64,000 nt of DNA from Stenopsyche tienmushanensis. Lineage: Eukaryota > Arthropoda > Insecta > Trichoptera > Stenopsychidae. Position 1 is the stretch's first letter; the number at the start of each line of letters is the position of its first letter. Both the position numbers and the translations under genes were made by a program. Of this stretch, positions 34,065 through 46,248 are shown piece by piece. The notes below the pieces were generated by a model. That model was not told the DNA's origin and did not search any database. It saw only the letters and a program-made list of their open reading frames with translations. Where the stretch lies: the NCBI GenBank assembly GCA_008973525.1, contig WACJ01000117.1, forward strand, positions 682,001 through 746,000, given 5' to 3'.

Positions 34065-36951
34065 TTTAAAAAAAATGTTTCTGAATCTGGTCGTAAAGTT
34101 TACTAGCGTAACCATGACAGCTTGTGTAGTCTTAATGTGATAGCAAAAATATTGAATCAATGCTTGTGAGGCATAAAGGACTGCATAAAATCCGAAAAGA
34201 GGGAATGAGATGCTCAAGAGATAATGTGTAGTTGATTTACTTGGTCTTTTATTTATCTTAGATCAAAATATTGCAGATGTATGACCACTGGGGAGTAGAT
34301 GTGAAGAACTCGCCTACCCACTACCAAGACTTTGGGTCGACCCTCTCTTGATTTTCTCTCCACGTCCACATTCCAATTTCGCGCACGCGTAAAAAGGCGG
34401 AAATGGGTCCATGTTAGTCTTGTTAATTGGGTTTGCAGCGATTAATAGTACCCTTTGACCTTTGGAAGACGTTCTTCCCGCAGCTTCAGTCAAATGTTTA
34501 CTTGATTTTTTAATCTCTTATAGATAGATAAAAACAAAATGATAGCAATCAAGACAGTGTAAAATAATTTAATGCAAATCTTGGAACAAATAAATTTGCA
34601 TATGTACACAATTTTGGTTGAAATATCAGATGAAACACCCTTTTCATTTAACCCTTTCACGGCCATAAACGCATTATAAAAATATAAAAATAGAGCCTCT
34701 TATCGAGCCTAAAATATTCGCAGTCGATGGTCTATCTTTAGAGTTGTAAAAAAGCAATAAGCACACCAGAGTGTTTACAGTCCCGAGTGCACTCCAGGGA
34801 GTAAAGATCCAATAAACAAGATGCAGAGGGAAACTTTCCAACTTTTTCAATATTTATTATTGGATTTATGGGAAAACGTAAGGCGTCAAATATCGGCGAA
34901 AATTGTGTTTGCTTTGCTTTGAAGAAAGGCAGACTGCATTATATATAAATATATATTTTTTACAAAGCGATTAAATGCTTTTGTACAAAAAAAACCTCAT
35001 TTAAGTACCGGGAGTTAATTTTCATTTACAAAAGTGTACGAACAGTGTGAGAGTGTGTTTCCTTTCAAATAATATAATAGTGATTATTTGAAAAGAAATG
35101 CAGTAGTACAGTTACGTGGTTTATTGCTTCAGGACGCGTATAGCGCGGACTAAAGGGCTAGGATACAAAAGTATGCGCACGCATCCTTCTTATCTCCGTT
35201 CCTGTTTCACTTCACCAGGCTAATATGCGCTAACATGGTGCATTCGCTAAACGTCTCGCAAAACAAATTGCATACACAAACAATGCAATACTAATATTAT
35301 ATGATACATGATTTTTCTGTTATATTATACGTTCACTGATATACCATATTGTTTTGAAAAGCACACTGTAAACTAGTTTCAAAGCCCAGAGGTAGAATAT
35401 AGAAGTGTTAAAAGAACCGTTTAGAATTCGAGTAATGGATTTGACGATTGCTTTAAATTCCTGTTTCCATTTAAAAAACTTTCAATCACATTTCAGCCGT
35501 TCTAAAAGATTCAACACACCATTGAAACAGCACGAGAGTCTAATAAAAAATGTAGCAACGATGTAGTCGATTTAGTTTCAATCGAGTTGGCGTTTTATGG
35601 TCGACCGACGATCTCTTCGACGTCGTTCATCTTAATTTTACACTCCGATTCCCGAAAGCGTCTTTTCATTCGCGAGCGTCCCCCGGGTTGATAGTATTAC
35701 ATCGCGGATGTTGACATATTTATGAGACTGCTGTCACTTTTCGGGGAACTCCCACTGAATAAAAAATCCTCTGTCATGATGAGTCGACGAATCCATACCT
35801 CATTTTTATTCTAAAACAAGGAAAAATCACGAAAGACTCGGGCTGAATAAATGAGGGCGGAGAGATATGAAAAATGATCCGACAATTTCGAAAGGTCATG
35901 CAGCATTCAGGAATGTCCATCGCATGTCAGCTTGGACATATTTGAATTAATTATAGCACGATATTTTTCTAAAATGTAAATCGTGCTTATATTTGCGAAA
36001 CCCGGTTACGTGTGTATGCATGGTTATGAGTGTGTAAGCGCTGGCGTGGCGTCTGCTAACGTGCGAGAAACATGTGAGATTCCTTTAAAAATTTCAAAGA
36101 TAATAAATTAGGAATCCTTCCACTTGGCAAGTGAAGTCATGCTGAGGAGGGGGGGGGGGGTATAGATAGACACATTCTGACCAGGAGGAGAGAACACGTC
36201 TTCCAGAGGCTCCACGTCATCGGAGTTTCGCAGTTGGGTCTCTCCCTGTTTAATAATTTTTTGATGTGGCTTTTTGCAGTGCCTTTTATGGGACTATTGC
36301 CAGTTATTTTGATATGACTTTTATAGCGTATTTAGGTTTTTAAAAATGTAGTCGCCAGCCATACCTCCTATTGATTTGAACCCAAAACGATTGAGTTATT
36401 AATATAGTCCGACTGCTTAATTGCGAGACTAATTAAGCATGGCTATTTACGCCACTAATTCAATTTGAGATGGGGTTTCGTCTGGAGTCCCTCGGAAGCG
36501 CCGTCTACGCCTCGTAACCGCCGCCAATCCTAAGTGGAAAATAATCGCGAAGATCTTTTTGTCATCGTTACCAATGGTAGCCGTGGATCTGGGAAATCTC
36601 GCCGTAAGGATACCGTCGCCTGCCGGAAGAATTGTGGGCCTGAGATGATGATAACTGGGCCCCGAGATTCGTCTTAGGGGCCTATGCTACAATACACAAG
36701 TTATCTTTTATCTCTTCCTAACCACCCTCTTTTACTTTTTGGGCCTCTTCTTTAATTCGATAGTAAACGGATTACGCAATCCATCCGATTGATAGTGACG
36801 GTATTGGGATACAACCCTAACAGAGGACCCAGGAGGGCCTACGCAGCATAAGTTCAAATGAGCTCCAACTCGTTTTGAAAAATCGGCTTCACACTGTCCG
36901 CCTTCGGATATATTTTAGTCATTATACAGAGATGAGTTGAAATCATGACTC
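34065..36951. other. long unassigned stretch
   Basis: About 2.9 kb with only slivers: gaagacgttcttcccgcagc at 34465-34484 (part of the LTR hairpin) and a TTAACCCTTT-type end near 34651. A g(n) run lies at about 36151-36160. No gene, domain or terminal repeat is recognised. Unique host sequence is possible. Confidence 0.4.
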
Positions 36952-37279
36952 TGTAGCGTGAGTGATTTAACATCCCACGCATTTGGCGCAGTTAATCTGA
37001 GCAGATTTGATTCACCAGATTAATAAAGACATCTTCCGTCTCTTTTCAGGCGCAATGTGTTATTTTAACAGCGTCATCTCTTGTGGCCATACGGAGACAT
37101 TGCACCTGCATACCGACTGATCGCTTTTTGCGTATGCACTGTTGCCGGTTGGGTAGTGATGCGCATGAGGTCGGAGTCGAGGGAGTTGTCGGTTAGCCTT
37201 GGCTGCGGAAGGTCGTCCCTCCTGCAGCCAGATATTTCTCTTTCCATCTCGCGTGGAGCGCCCTCGCCTTAACGTTACA
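36952..37279 (+). mobile_element. long terminal repeat with adjacent primer-binding site
   Basis: It starts TGTAGCGTGAGTGATT and ends AACGTTACA, giving the TG...CA borders of an LTR. The end matches 50716-50724 and the start matches 53955. Inside are an inverted repeat ttaatctg/cagattaa, the conserved block caatgtgttattttaacagc, and the GC hairpin (ggctgcggaaggtcgtccct, cctgcagcc). Compared with the 50340 copy, the U5 part and the AATAAA region are deleted. Confidence 0.7.
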
Positions 37280-37280
37280 C

Positions 37281-37296
37281 TGGTGTCAGAAGCGGG
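37281..37296 (+). other. primer-binding site
   Basis: TGGTGTCAGAAGCGGG lies one base after the LTR end. TGGTGTCAGAAGTGGG is complementary to the 3' end (CCA included) of insect tRNA-Leu, so this is a near-perfect PBS. It shows that the LTR is the 5' LTR of an element whose body is lost. Confidence 0.65.
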
Positions 37297-38708
37297 TAGT
37301 TCATCGCTTTCTCACGGTCAATTGATGATCCAAATACATAAGTGGCTCACACAGCGCTAAAGCTGCGAATAAAGCTGGTAATTGACGGTTTGCTATGCAT
37401 GTCCATGACTTCTCGATTGGACCTCATGGCATTTTTAGTCAATCACTGTCATTTTATTTGTTAAAAAAGTGTTGAATCATGCATATTTTGCATATGACTC
37501 GAATCGTTCAGCCCAATTCCGCTTTTATTTTAGATGCGGAATATAATACATTTGTTTAGCCCAAAATTTCGTGGGGTCGTTATCGGCGGTTTGACAGTTA
37601 TAACGCATTGAATTGGTTGATACATTGATATTGAAACATTTGAGCATTAAATCCCATGAATGATTATACGTTTAACGATATTATCAACGCTATTCAAACA
37701 TCTTCAAACGGTTGATATTTATCACCGGGGCGCGGCATTTAGAGGAGAATTAATGTTTATCAATTCCGAGATGGTGATAAATTTTCTTTAAAGATTTAAT
37801 GTGTCAAATGAAATCTGAAAAGGATCTTTATGCAGCATTCCGAAGATCACAGAAGATAGTCTCCGCATCGATCGTTTATCATCAGACCGCCTACGCGGCA
37901 AACTTTGAACCTAGAAGAGAAACAACTTGGCTTCATGGCCAAGCGTGCATAAAGACGAGATCATTTTGCTTTTTTTTTTCATCCGGAACTATAAAACATT
38001 TCTCGGCTGGTCCAGATTTCTTTCTGTCCTATTTAATAGTCCGCAGCCTGTGATCTCGAATCTTATTCGGAGACAAAGAGTACGAAAAAGATAAACAAGA
38101 GATCCGACATGAGAGAGAGGCGGCCGATGTTGACTTTTTGTCGACAACAAGCTACGACTAAATTAAGCATCTGAAATGCTGATCCAAATGCGGACAATGT
38201 TCTAATGAAGTTGCCGAGAAAAAAGTTTTCCAATATTAAATAATTTGCTAATTGCAGCGCATCTGAAAAACTCAACCCAAAGTTACGGCCGCTTTGACAA
38301 TCGGTTAATTTGCTTCTTTTTTTCTATGCCAAGAGAGATGAATGATAATGGTTTCCTCATTAATTTTTATTTCGAAACTTCCATTGTATCTCCCGCGGAA
38401 ATGGCTCAACTGGGGAGATTTCGATTAAATTTCGGCAGAGTGCTGCCATTCACAGGGTATCTTTTTTGTACAAGTTGCTGAGTAGCAATTTTCATGCAAT
38501 TATGGCGGACAGGTCCTCCCTTTCTCTGCTCTCGCATAATTATTAATTTCGCCGCAAATCTTCGACTGTGCAAGCCTGAATGGGTATAAATTTATAAATG
38601 CCAATTTTTTAGTGAGGAAACATTTTTTCTGCGATACAAACATAGTCTTACTCTTTGTTGTCCCATTGAAACTTCAATAAATTTAAATTAAATTTATTAA
38701 ATCCCTTA
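37297..38708. other. unassigned sequence after the PBS
   Basis: No gag or pol domain is found downstream of the PBS. Frames at 37799-38053 and 38245-38481 (plus) have no domain. The retroelement body is absent or too decayed to recognise. Confidence 0.4.
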
Positions 38709-38977
38709 GACGAGCGGTTCTTAAACTGGGGTCCCCAAAACTATAAATAAACAATTTACCGATGCTTGAAAAAGATATTTTCGTGCAATTATTTTTAGAA
38801 AACATTATAAGAAAATCTATTTTGACCAAGAAATCGTTGTTTTTTTGAAAAATTAAGTCTCAATTACGACGTAAAATGTTGGGATGGGGTCCGTCATAAA
38901 AAAATTGTGCAAGAGAAGGTCCCCAAAAACTCCAGAGGGAATCCGCGACAAAATTTTGCTCAAGAGGGGGTCTATAT
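38709..38977. mobile_element. possible short hAT MITE
   Basis: gagcggttcttaaactgggg followed by tcccc is the style of Charlie-type hAT ends. The other side has ggtccccaaaaactccagag and gctcaagagggggtctat. The ends do not pair cleanly and no 8-bp duplication was found. Confidence 0.35.
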
Positions 38978-39180
38978 ATATATCTAAATATATCTTCTAA
39001 GCTAGTTTATGTTTTAGGAACATTCTTCTTTTTTCGATAATTTTCCAGTTTTGTATTGTCTCTTCTTCGGTCCGATAGTAAATGTACCCCGTAGGTCACT
39101 CAAAAGAAAAATGCCTATAAGAGGCGAGAGGAGGATTGGGCTAGTACCAGGAAAGAATTCAGACGACGTAGCTCTAATGA

Positions 39181-40900
39181 CGAGGGTTATCCAGAAAGTA
39201 AGGTTACAATAATTATCGAGGATTGAAAAATGCTTGTTTTTAATTGAAAAGCTTTTGTATGCCAATGTCATAAATTTTCAACACCAAATCTTTTTTTGGA
39301 GGTGTAGTGACACACCCACATCTCAACCCCCATCACGATAGAGTCCAGAAAAGCTTTTCCCTTCTGTGCAAAACGGACAAAATGATCATTCTGGACATCC
39401 ATCTCGCACACAACTTCTTATAACCAAATTTTCTCAAAATCTCAGAAAACTCTCATAGACCTTCGCTGCCAAATTTTTTTGGATGGTCTATTGGATTCTA
39501 GGGTATACCACGTTTCATCTCCCATCACAATGAGTCCATAAAAGCTCTCCCTTATGTGCAAAACGATCCAAAAGTTCACGCGCGGCGGTCACGCTATTTT
39601 GACAGTGAACATTCTGGACACCCATGGAACACACAACTCATCGTAACCAAGTTTTTCCAACACAATATTACCAAAGAGACTTCGAGAAATCTCAGGAAAT
39701 TCTTTGTGGGGGTCCTCAAGCGTCACACGGCTTTAATTTCGCACTTGTTCTTCAATTTTTTTAACAAGTTCGTCAGAATTCACTGATCACTCTGCTTCGT
39801 CGTGAGTAGGGAATCCAATCCCGGGATCCCGGACAGTTTTCGGTGCTCATGAATCCCGGGTACTAAACGTAATCCCGAAAAATTCGGGATTGAATCTTTT
39901 ATCTAACAGAAATCGTACACCTCACCAGCATGTTGAAGGCTATTAAATTGAGACATTCTCGCCTAAATCTGGACGCTTCGAAACAGTGGCGTAACTACTA
40001 ATTGGCAAGCTTAGGCAATGCCTAGGGGCAGTAACTATCTGATCTATATATACATATATTCAGTACATATGTATATGTTTTTCAAATTGTTATATTAATC
40101 TTTCCCCACCGGTGATGTATTTACTACACTTCGACTCTAATAATAGGAATATCGATATGAAATATAATAGATATGGGGTTCAGAATTTTTGTATTCCTCC
40201 GTAATATAATCACGAATCACATCAAAGTAATATAGTGTATAAGTATTCATCTGCAGCGACTGGAATAAATAATTTGTCGGGAAATCGGGAATTTTACGAG
40301 TTTTACTCCGTATCTCAGCAGAAGGAATTTTATTTATTGGAGGCTGAGCGTACATTTTCAAATTCAAATCCAGACTAAATGACGAAACACTCGATGTTTA
40401 ATGTTACTTCGGGCATATTTTCAAAATAATAGTAAAATCTTTTCTTAAATAAATAAAATTCTTTTGCCTTAAAATTATTTTTTATATTAAACAAATGGAC
40501 TTATTAATAACTTTTGATCAATTTTTTCAATGTAATTTCTTAAACTATTCAATATCCCGATCCCGGATCGTCTTATTAAATCCCGAAATCCCGGGATCGA
40601 AATTTTGGCTCGGGATTAGATTCCCTAGTCGTGAGTATCAATAAGGCCTTCTCTGAACAACCTAACCCACTTTGTGACATTTTGTCGACTCCAAAAACGG
40701 ATGACCGCGCGGATCTCGCACGGTCGAGAGATGGCGGGAGCGCGCGACGATCTCTCCATCGGAAGAATTTACTGTGACTGAGCAAAATGGCCGACAAATA
40801 CACGGTACTAAACAAACCGACCGCCAAGTGCACAAATTTCTTAACAAAAATAATCCCACCGGCCTTATCCCTTGTAACCTTATTTTGTAGACGACCCTCG
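39181..40900 (-). mobile_element. mariner deletion derivative, copy C, both ends present
   Basis: The ends are cgagggttatccagaaagta and aggttacaa on the left and, inverted, cgagggtcgtctacaaaata and aggttacaa on the right. TA follows at 40901-40902; the left flank is ga. Without the hAT insertion it is about 890 bp. The minus strand holds the N-terminal leader, FREGLIDTHD, DELVKKIEEQVRN-like, LEDPHKEFPEISRSLFG, NIVLEKLGYDELCVPWV and REL-LDRFAHK blocks, then jumps to a C-terminal KIYDIGIQKL. A partial second copy of about 150 bp (39336-39480 against 39520-39700) shows an internal duplication. This is the only copy with both termini. Confidence 0.8.
39807..40627 (+). mobile_element. hAT MITE with CCCGGG-rich ends, nested in mariner copy C
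   Basis: TAGGGAATCCAATCCCGG on the left and, inverted, TAGGGAATCTAATCCCGA on the right. The 8-bp target gtcgtgag is duplicated exactly (39799-39806 and 40628-40635). It is 821 bp and shares order with 27602-28615 inverted, including cagtggcgtaactactaatt, gatatgaaatataatagata and a hATC sliver. It is younger than mariner copy C. Confidence 0.92.
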
Positions 40901-40902
40901 TA

Positions 40903-42185
40903 AGTTCAAAAAAGAACATTCAGGGTTTATTAAATATTACTATAACAACCGCGATCTTTATATGATAATTTTCTAGGGTTTTTTCATGTGGTGGTTTCAT
41001 AAAGCCTTCTACAATTCATGGATAGGAATTTTGTCAATCGCATCAATATTTCATTTTTCAACGGGCTAAATCTGGATCGAGACAAACACAGTATAGAATT
41101 TAACCTACTATAACAATACTTAATATCTTTGAAATATTAAAAAAACATGTTAGAGGGGGTGCCTTTAATCTTTTTAATTTTCTGTTCAACATTTTGAATG
41201 ATGAATATTCAATGAAAAAGAACAGTGACTTCGCTCAAAGGATCCCCCATTGAAAAATTGAAACAATAACATTTTATGTGCAGCCAGGACGTTTTATCTT
41301 TACAAGTCTGAGGACCAACATGAAAGTTAAACAGCCGTTAAGCACAGAGATAATGTGAAAACGGGGAGCGTTCGCAGGTAATTTTGAAGGATACCAAAAG
41401 GATAATGTTGATTATGACGAAAAATTCGGAGGGTGCTTGTTTTTAATTTTTATTGCAACCACGAGGGAAAACGAGCATGCACAGCTTCCTTATCTTTCCT
41501 GGAACAGAGACGGAAAATAGTACGATATCCGAGATAATTGCGTAAAAATGTCATAAAATCGTGTTCATATCTTATCGTCTCCATTAAGTCTTCATATGCT
41601 GCAGTTAAATTGATGCAGATGATAAAGTATAAAAGCATTTCATCCGGTTTGTTCCCACTGCAAGGCTTAAATTCAATTACTACGACGATGTGATGTAGTA
41701 ATTTTTAATTAATATAGTCCAATTTTCATTCGCTTTATGCAATTAAAGCCGAACCCCATGTTTACATTTATTTGGTAGGAATTTTAATGGGACAGGGAAA
41801 TAATTGTGCAGAGCAACAGCATTCCATTTATACGGTACTCTTTGTTCTTGGACTTCCGTGAAGGTTTTTGAGGAATGCTTTCCATCACCAAAAAAGGCTC
41901 AGTTGTACTCCAAGGAAATCGATGAAAGATTTAAAGCGAGCATACCATTTTTTTCTTATTTTAATGGGTGGCTTTATAAAGAGAGAGCTCGAGTTCAAAT
42001 CAAATATATAAAACTGTGCTGTGTCAGTATATTAGCGAAATGGCGTATAGATAAATGCAGAATAATGCAACATTGATGAATTTTCAAATGCATCACCATT
42101 CGTCTTAGTTTATATAAATATTATAAACATTAGAATGCTTCGGTGGACACGTCTGCATTTGGCAGTAATTTTTCATACCAAAACT
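40903..42185. other. unassigned sequence
   Basis: Frames at 41450-41638 (minus) and 41804-42076 (plus, 90 codons) have no recognised domain. No repeat termini seen. Confidence 0.4.
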
Positions 42186-42189
42186 TCAA

Positions 42190-42318
42190 CTTTTCCTTCA
42201 CCATGATGTATTTACTACGAGTCAACCCTAATAATGGAAATATCGATATGAAATATAATAGATACGGGGTTCAGAATTTCACATGGTGTACCATTATATA
42301 AAAATAGACCCAAGTGTA
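42190..42318 (+). repeat. slivers of hAT-MITE interior and MITE-T end
   Basis: atgatgtatttactacgagt and gatatgaaatataatagata, then cggggttcagaattt, are from the hAT-MITE interior. aaaatagacccaagtgta at 42301-42318 is the right terminus of MITE-T. The two families are adjacent here. Confidence 0.45.
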
Positions 42319-42792
42319 CCCGTATATATGTCTATCTATATATCATATGTTACGCATTGCCCATTGAAAGGATCAAAGAAGATCCTTGGCATTGAAGTAA
42401 GACATCTTACATTACAATTTGACATGCAGGCTTTAAGGTCTAATTTACTCTCTGAGGCGGGAAATCAAAATTTATCGGCGAAAACTCGAGCAGTACTTGA
42501 ATCTGCCAAATGCACGTCACCATTACATTATCTATTAATCTGTGGAGCAACTGTGCCATCTGCAAAGTGGATTACCGTCAAAAGTTTGTTCTCGTATGAG
42601 GCCCCAGGGCCAAACTCATCCAGAGGGAAGATAACAAGTTTCCCATTAACACTGGTGCCACCCTCGACTCAAAGGAACCGAACCGAACTTGTTCGGGGCC
42701 GTACAAAAGACACGTCCTCATCCATTTTCCCACGTAACAATAGCTCTCTTTGTCCCGGTCGTATATATTTGTATACGAAAAGTTTGCTTTAA
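42283..42792 (+). other. unrecognised 169-codon open frame
   Basis: This is the longest open frame in the window. The protein is serine- and basic-rich (QALRSNLLSEAGNQNLSAKT, PSSTQRNRTELVRGRTKD-like) with no signal peptide, membrane segment or known domain. Its first 12 codons overlap a MITE-T terminus, so the full frame cannot be an ancestral gene. The opposite strand is also partly open. It may be chance or an eroded exon. Confidence 0.2.
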
Positions 42793-43411
42793 TCTCCGGT
42801 TTTCGCGTGTAAACATGCATAATTAATCACTAGTCGATGTCTTCGCAACATAATCGCACACCCTTTAAATGGAAGGACCTGGACACTTGTCTTGCGAGAG
42901 CACTGGAAGTTCGTGCTGCGAAAGGAAGTCTTTTGATAGGGCAAGGGCGCATAATAGTTTCTCAGTTTCGCTTTGAAGTTCATGAAAGGGAAACTTACAA
43001 ATGTCTATGCCTTCGAGATCCTTTTTGGATTTCTTGGAGGATATCAAAGACAAGCAGGCAAAGTCTTATTCCTCTCTTGATTCATTTTCTGATGAATTTT
43101 TCGACGTCATACAGAAATTTAGTATTCAAAAAGTAACAATGGTTAGATTTTTGGTTGATTGGAATGAGTAAGATTGAGATCCCCATGAACCACTGCACAA
43201 ACAGCATTTAAAATTCATCGGCAACATGAATAGGATGGGTGTTATGGGGTAGGATGGGTAACGCATGCCTTGACCGAAATAATCATTTTTTGAATAGCAT
43301 CGTAACCTGGTGATGAGAAATGGCATATTTACGAAAATAAACGAAGGAAAAATCAATTCGAAAATAGTCCCCAATTCCAATGCTTGAAATTATAAAAAAA
43401 TATTGAACACT
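42793..43411. other. unassigned sequence
   Basis: A short plus-strand frame at about 43003-43170 reads MPSRSFLDFLEDIKDKQAKS then YSSLDSFSDEFFDVIQKF, with coding-like composition but no known family and no splice support. Confidence 0.3.
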
Positions 43412-43436
43412 TTTTACTAAATATTCGAATACTTTC
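43412..43436 (-). repeat. Tc1-like terminal sequence cut by an LTR
   Basis: Inverted it reads ccgaaagtattcgaatattt, the Tc1-like end seen at 18126 and 59069. It stops at the LTR junction near 43440. Confidence 0.4.
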
Positions 43437-43807
43437 GGGCTGTGATGTCGCTGGACGAATGGATGGGAATAGACCGGCGTCGAATAGAAAGACTCTCTTC
43501 TCTAAATAACTATTTATTCCACACGAGATGTGGCTGCAGGAAGGACGACCTCCCGCAGCCAAGGCTAACCGACGACTCCCCCGACTCCGACCTCCTGCGC
43601 GTCACTACCCAACCGGCAACGGTGCACGCTAAGAAACGATCTATCGGTATGCAGGTGCAATGTCTCTGTAGGGCCACAAGAGATGGCGCTATTAAAATAA
43701 CAAATTCCACCCGAAGAGAGACGGAAGATGTCGCTGTTAATCTGGCGAATTAAATCTGCTCAGATTAACAACGCTACTACGTGGAGATGGTAAATCGCTC
43801 GCGCTAA
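43437..43807 (-). mobile_element. solo LTR, hairpin-bearing family
   Basis: Inverted, it begins near 43807 with tagcgcgagcgatttaccat and ccacgtagtagcgttgttaa, then ttaatctgagcagattt, the caatttgttattttaat block and the hairpin at 43532-43562 (ggctgcgggaggtcgtcctt). It ends with the ggaataaatagttatttaga polyadenylation region and gtctttctattcgacgccgg. The last U5 part is missing. Confidence 0.65.
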
Positions 43808-45474
43808 AGTAGCATTATCATGTTTACAAAATATTTTTAGAGCGATCCCACAGACACACACACAAACGATTTTCTTATCATTTTTAGCAATTTGTGTGAT
43901 TTAATCAAAAAACTTGGGTTCGGTGAAATGAATGCGAACTCTTTGAGCTTATCCTGAATTTTATAGCCAAGTTAGGTAGGTCTAAATTTAACGGTTTTTT
44001 GGCCTCCATTAAAGAATGCTCTACAGGTTGTCCTTGTGATAAAGAATTCGTCCTTTGCACATGTCTATAAACTATCTTGTTTTCAGGGCTCTCTAATTAT
44101 TGATGATACTTTTATTGCATCTCGGATATTTTTATGAACTTAATGCAGCTATGCAATGATGTGCTGTATACCAAGATGATTGAATTTTGTAATAAGCAAT
44201 GGATGAAAAATGTTTGGAGTTAGATTAAATATCAAATTACTCATTGGATAAATCTAGTTAAAGCTATTTTTATTATATATTAGCGAATACCCAGCGTGCG
44301 CACCAAAACGTGGTTCGAAGATCGACTGTCTCCCTCTCTCCCGTGAGCAGAGTTCAACCGATGTACTGCGCGCGCATCCATTTTCTCCCTGAGCCCAGGA
44401 TAGATATATATATATATATATATATACAAGCGACGTATGGTAGATATGTTACAATATAACAACTCGAATTGATGAAGAACATGTATCCCATTTCTTAAAA
44501 AAATGCGATAAAATTGCATCATAAAAAGCTGATTATATTTTAACGCCTCCCGAATATTTTAAGGGCGTTCACGAGCTAACTTTTCAGCTACTTGTTATCG
44601 CGATCAAGGGAATAAGAAACGATCCTGATGTGGACCAGATTTATTTTCAAGAAAGGGGTTAAGTTTTATGACAATTTGGGAGATTGTCATGCTAACCACG
44701 TAGTCGTAGTAAACTTGCAAGAAGTTAAGCTGCATTTTAATATTTCATCAGCAATGGAACTCGAGAGATCCATTAAATGAATTCCATAACAAAATTTCTT
44801 TCCTCCTCTACTTGTCAGTGCGAAAGTTTAACCATTTGAGTCTAACCAAGCTCATTTGAATCAAAATTTCGAGAGACATCGGATCGGATTTTGGCAGCTG
44901 AGAAACAGTTCGACACGCCAGTAAAACAAATTAATAAAACATGGTCGTTATCAAATATTACTTATAATACACACGACCCATTCAGCTCCATTCTACCTTC
45001 ATTCAAATTCAATTGAATAACACTCCCCATATATCCATCCCTGTCTTATCCAACTCAATGGACAGAGACGGGACGCTACTATGCTTTGGGACAGGTACCG
45101 GTCTGCAGCAATCTCAGCGCCAAGGATATAAAAAGGATACGAAGATTCCTTGGGTGCCTTCCTCTGCAATGTCTACACAGGACATCCGTTGAATTTAAAT
45201 TATCTCTCGACCCGTAGTAATGATGTACTTCACATGGAACCGTTAATAAAAGCTAACAAACCCCCACTTTGGTCGAATGATTCCACCGCCGCTGAAGGAT
45301 TTATAAACAACTCCCATGAAGACTAATCAACTTGAAAGAAAATCAATGATGCTCCTCATTTTATCTACATAATTGTGCGAATTTGTGTGCTCGTTAAGAA
45401 CTTGCTGTATTTGAGTGTGCGCATGCGTTAACTGCATCAAAAGAGCTCAGATAAAATGTCAGTCATTCTTTTGA
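43808..45474. other. unassigned sequence
   Basis: No gene recognised. It contains the AT microsatellite at 44404-44426. Confidence 0.4.
44404..44426. repeat. (AT)n microsatellite
   Basis: An uninterrupted run of about 11 AT units. Confidence 0.9.
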
Positions 45475-45720
45475 GGAGTTCAGTCGCGTATTTGCGATCG
45501 AATTCCAGTGATTCAGAAAGGGCATTTTGTACAGATTAATAACCCAAAATTATCGATTTCAAGTGTATTATTAATGTTTAGGCAAAGAAATGAACGAATT
45601 TTGTGCGCTATCACAGTGTTTATTTATTTAAATACAAGCTTATACACGCTGCGCGGTCCTGACAGAAAAATGAATTTGTACGTTTATTGTATGATTTCAA
45701 ATTAATCATCGCCAATCTCA
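45475..45720 (+). repeat. dispersed repeat PB-A
   Basis: cagtgattcagaaagggcat, ttagcaaagaaatgaac-like, ttgtgcgctatcacagtg, and cgctgcgcggtcctgacag follow the PB-A order. It ends about 30 bp before the mariner D terminus. Confidence 0.5.
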
Positions 45721-45750
45721 ATAGAGCAGCCAATAACAATGAGTGTACTA

Positions 45751-46168
45751 CGATGCTCATCCAGAAAGTAAGGTTACAAAATTTGTATAGGATCGAAAAA
45801 TGCTTGTATTTAATTGAAATTCACAGGATATTTTACATATTTATGTCATAGACTTCCGCCGCAGCTTTTTTTGACGTCTTTTGGATTCTGGGGTGTAATA
45901 ACACACCCATATCTCACCCCCCGTTATGATAGAGACCAGAAAAGCTTCACCCTACTGTGTAAAATGATCCAAAAATTCACGCGCGGCGGTCGCAAAGTGA
46001 TTTTGACGATGTTACATTCTGAGCATTCTGGGCATTCATAGAGCATACAACTCATCGTAACCAAATTTTTTCGACACAATATCACCAAGGAGACTTCGAT
46101 AAATCTCAGGAAATCCTTCATGAAGGTCGTCAAGCGTCACACGACGATATTTTCGCACTTGTTGCACA
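45751..46168 (-). pseudogene. mariner deletion derivative, copy D
   Basis: The end cgatgctcatccagaaagta then aggttacaaa follows TA (45749-45750). The minus strand reads KYRRVTLDDLHEGFPEIYRS, LLGDIVSKKFGYDELYAL, DHFTQ, and in another frame GGEIWVCYYTPESKRRQKKL directly followed by AAEVYDINM. The jump from TPES to AAEVYD is the family's shared deletion. It is truncated at about 46168. Confidence 0.75.
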
Positions 46169-46223
46169 AGTTCCTATAATGTCTGGATACAAACTGAGAT
46201 AAAACATACGTTTCAAAATAATA

Positions 46224-46246
46224 CGAATATTTTCGGGTCCACCTAA
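46224..46246 (-). repeat. Tc1-like terminal sequence
   Basis: Inverted, TTAGGTGGACCCGAAAATAT, flanked by TA at 46247-46248. The first 20 bases are the same as the left end at 59069. Confidence 0.5.
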
Positions 46247-46248
46247 TA

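Noticed and set aside
42578..42820. Minus-strand MGNLLSSLWMSLALG, reminiscent of an Arf N-terminus
   Set aside because: No GTP-binding motifs follow and the frame ends within 22 codons.
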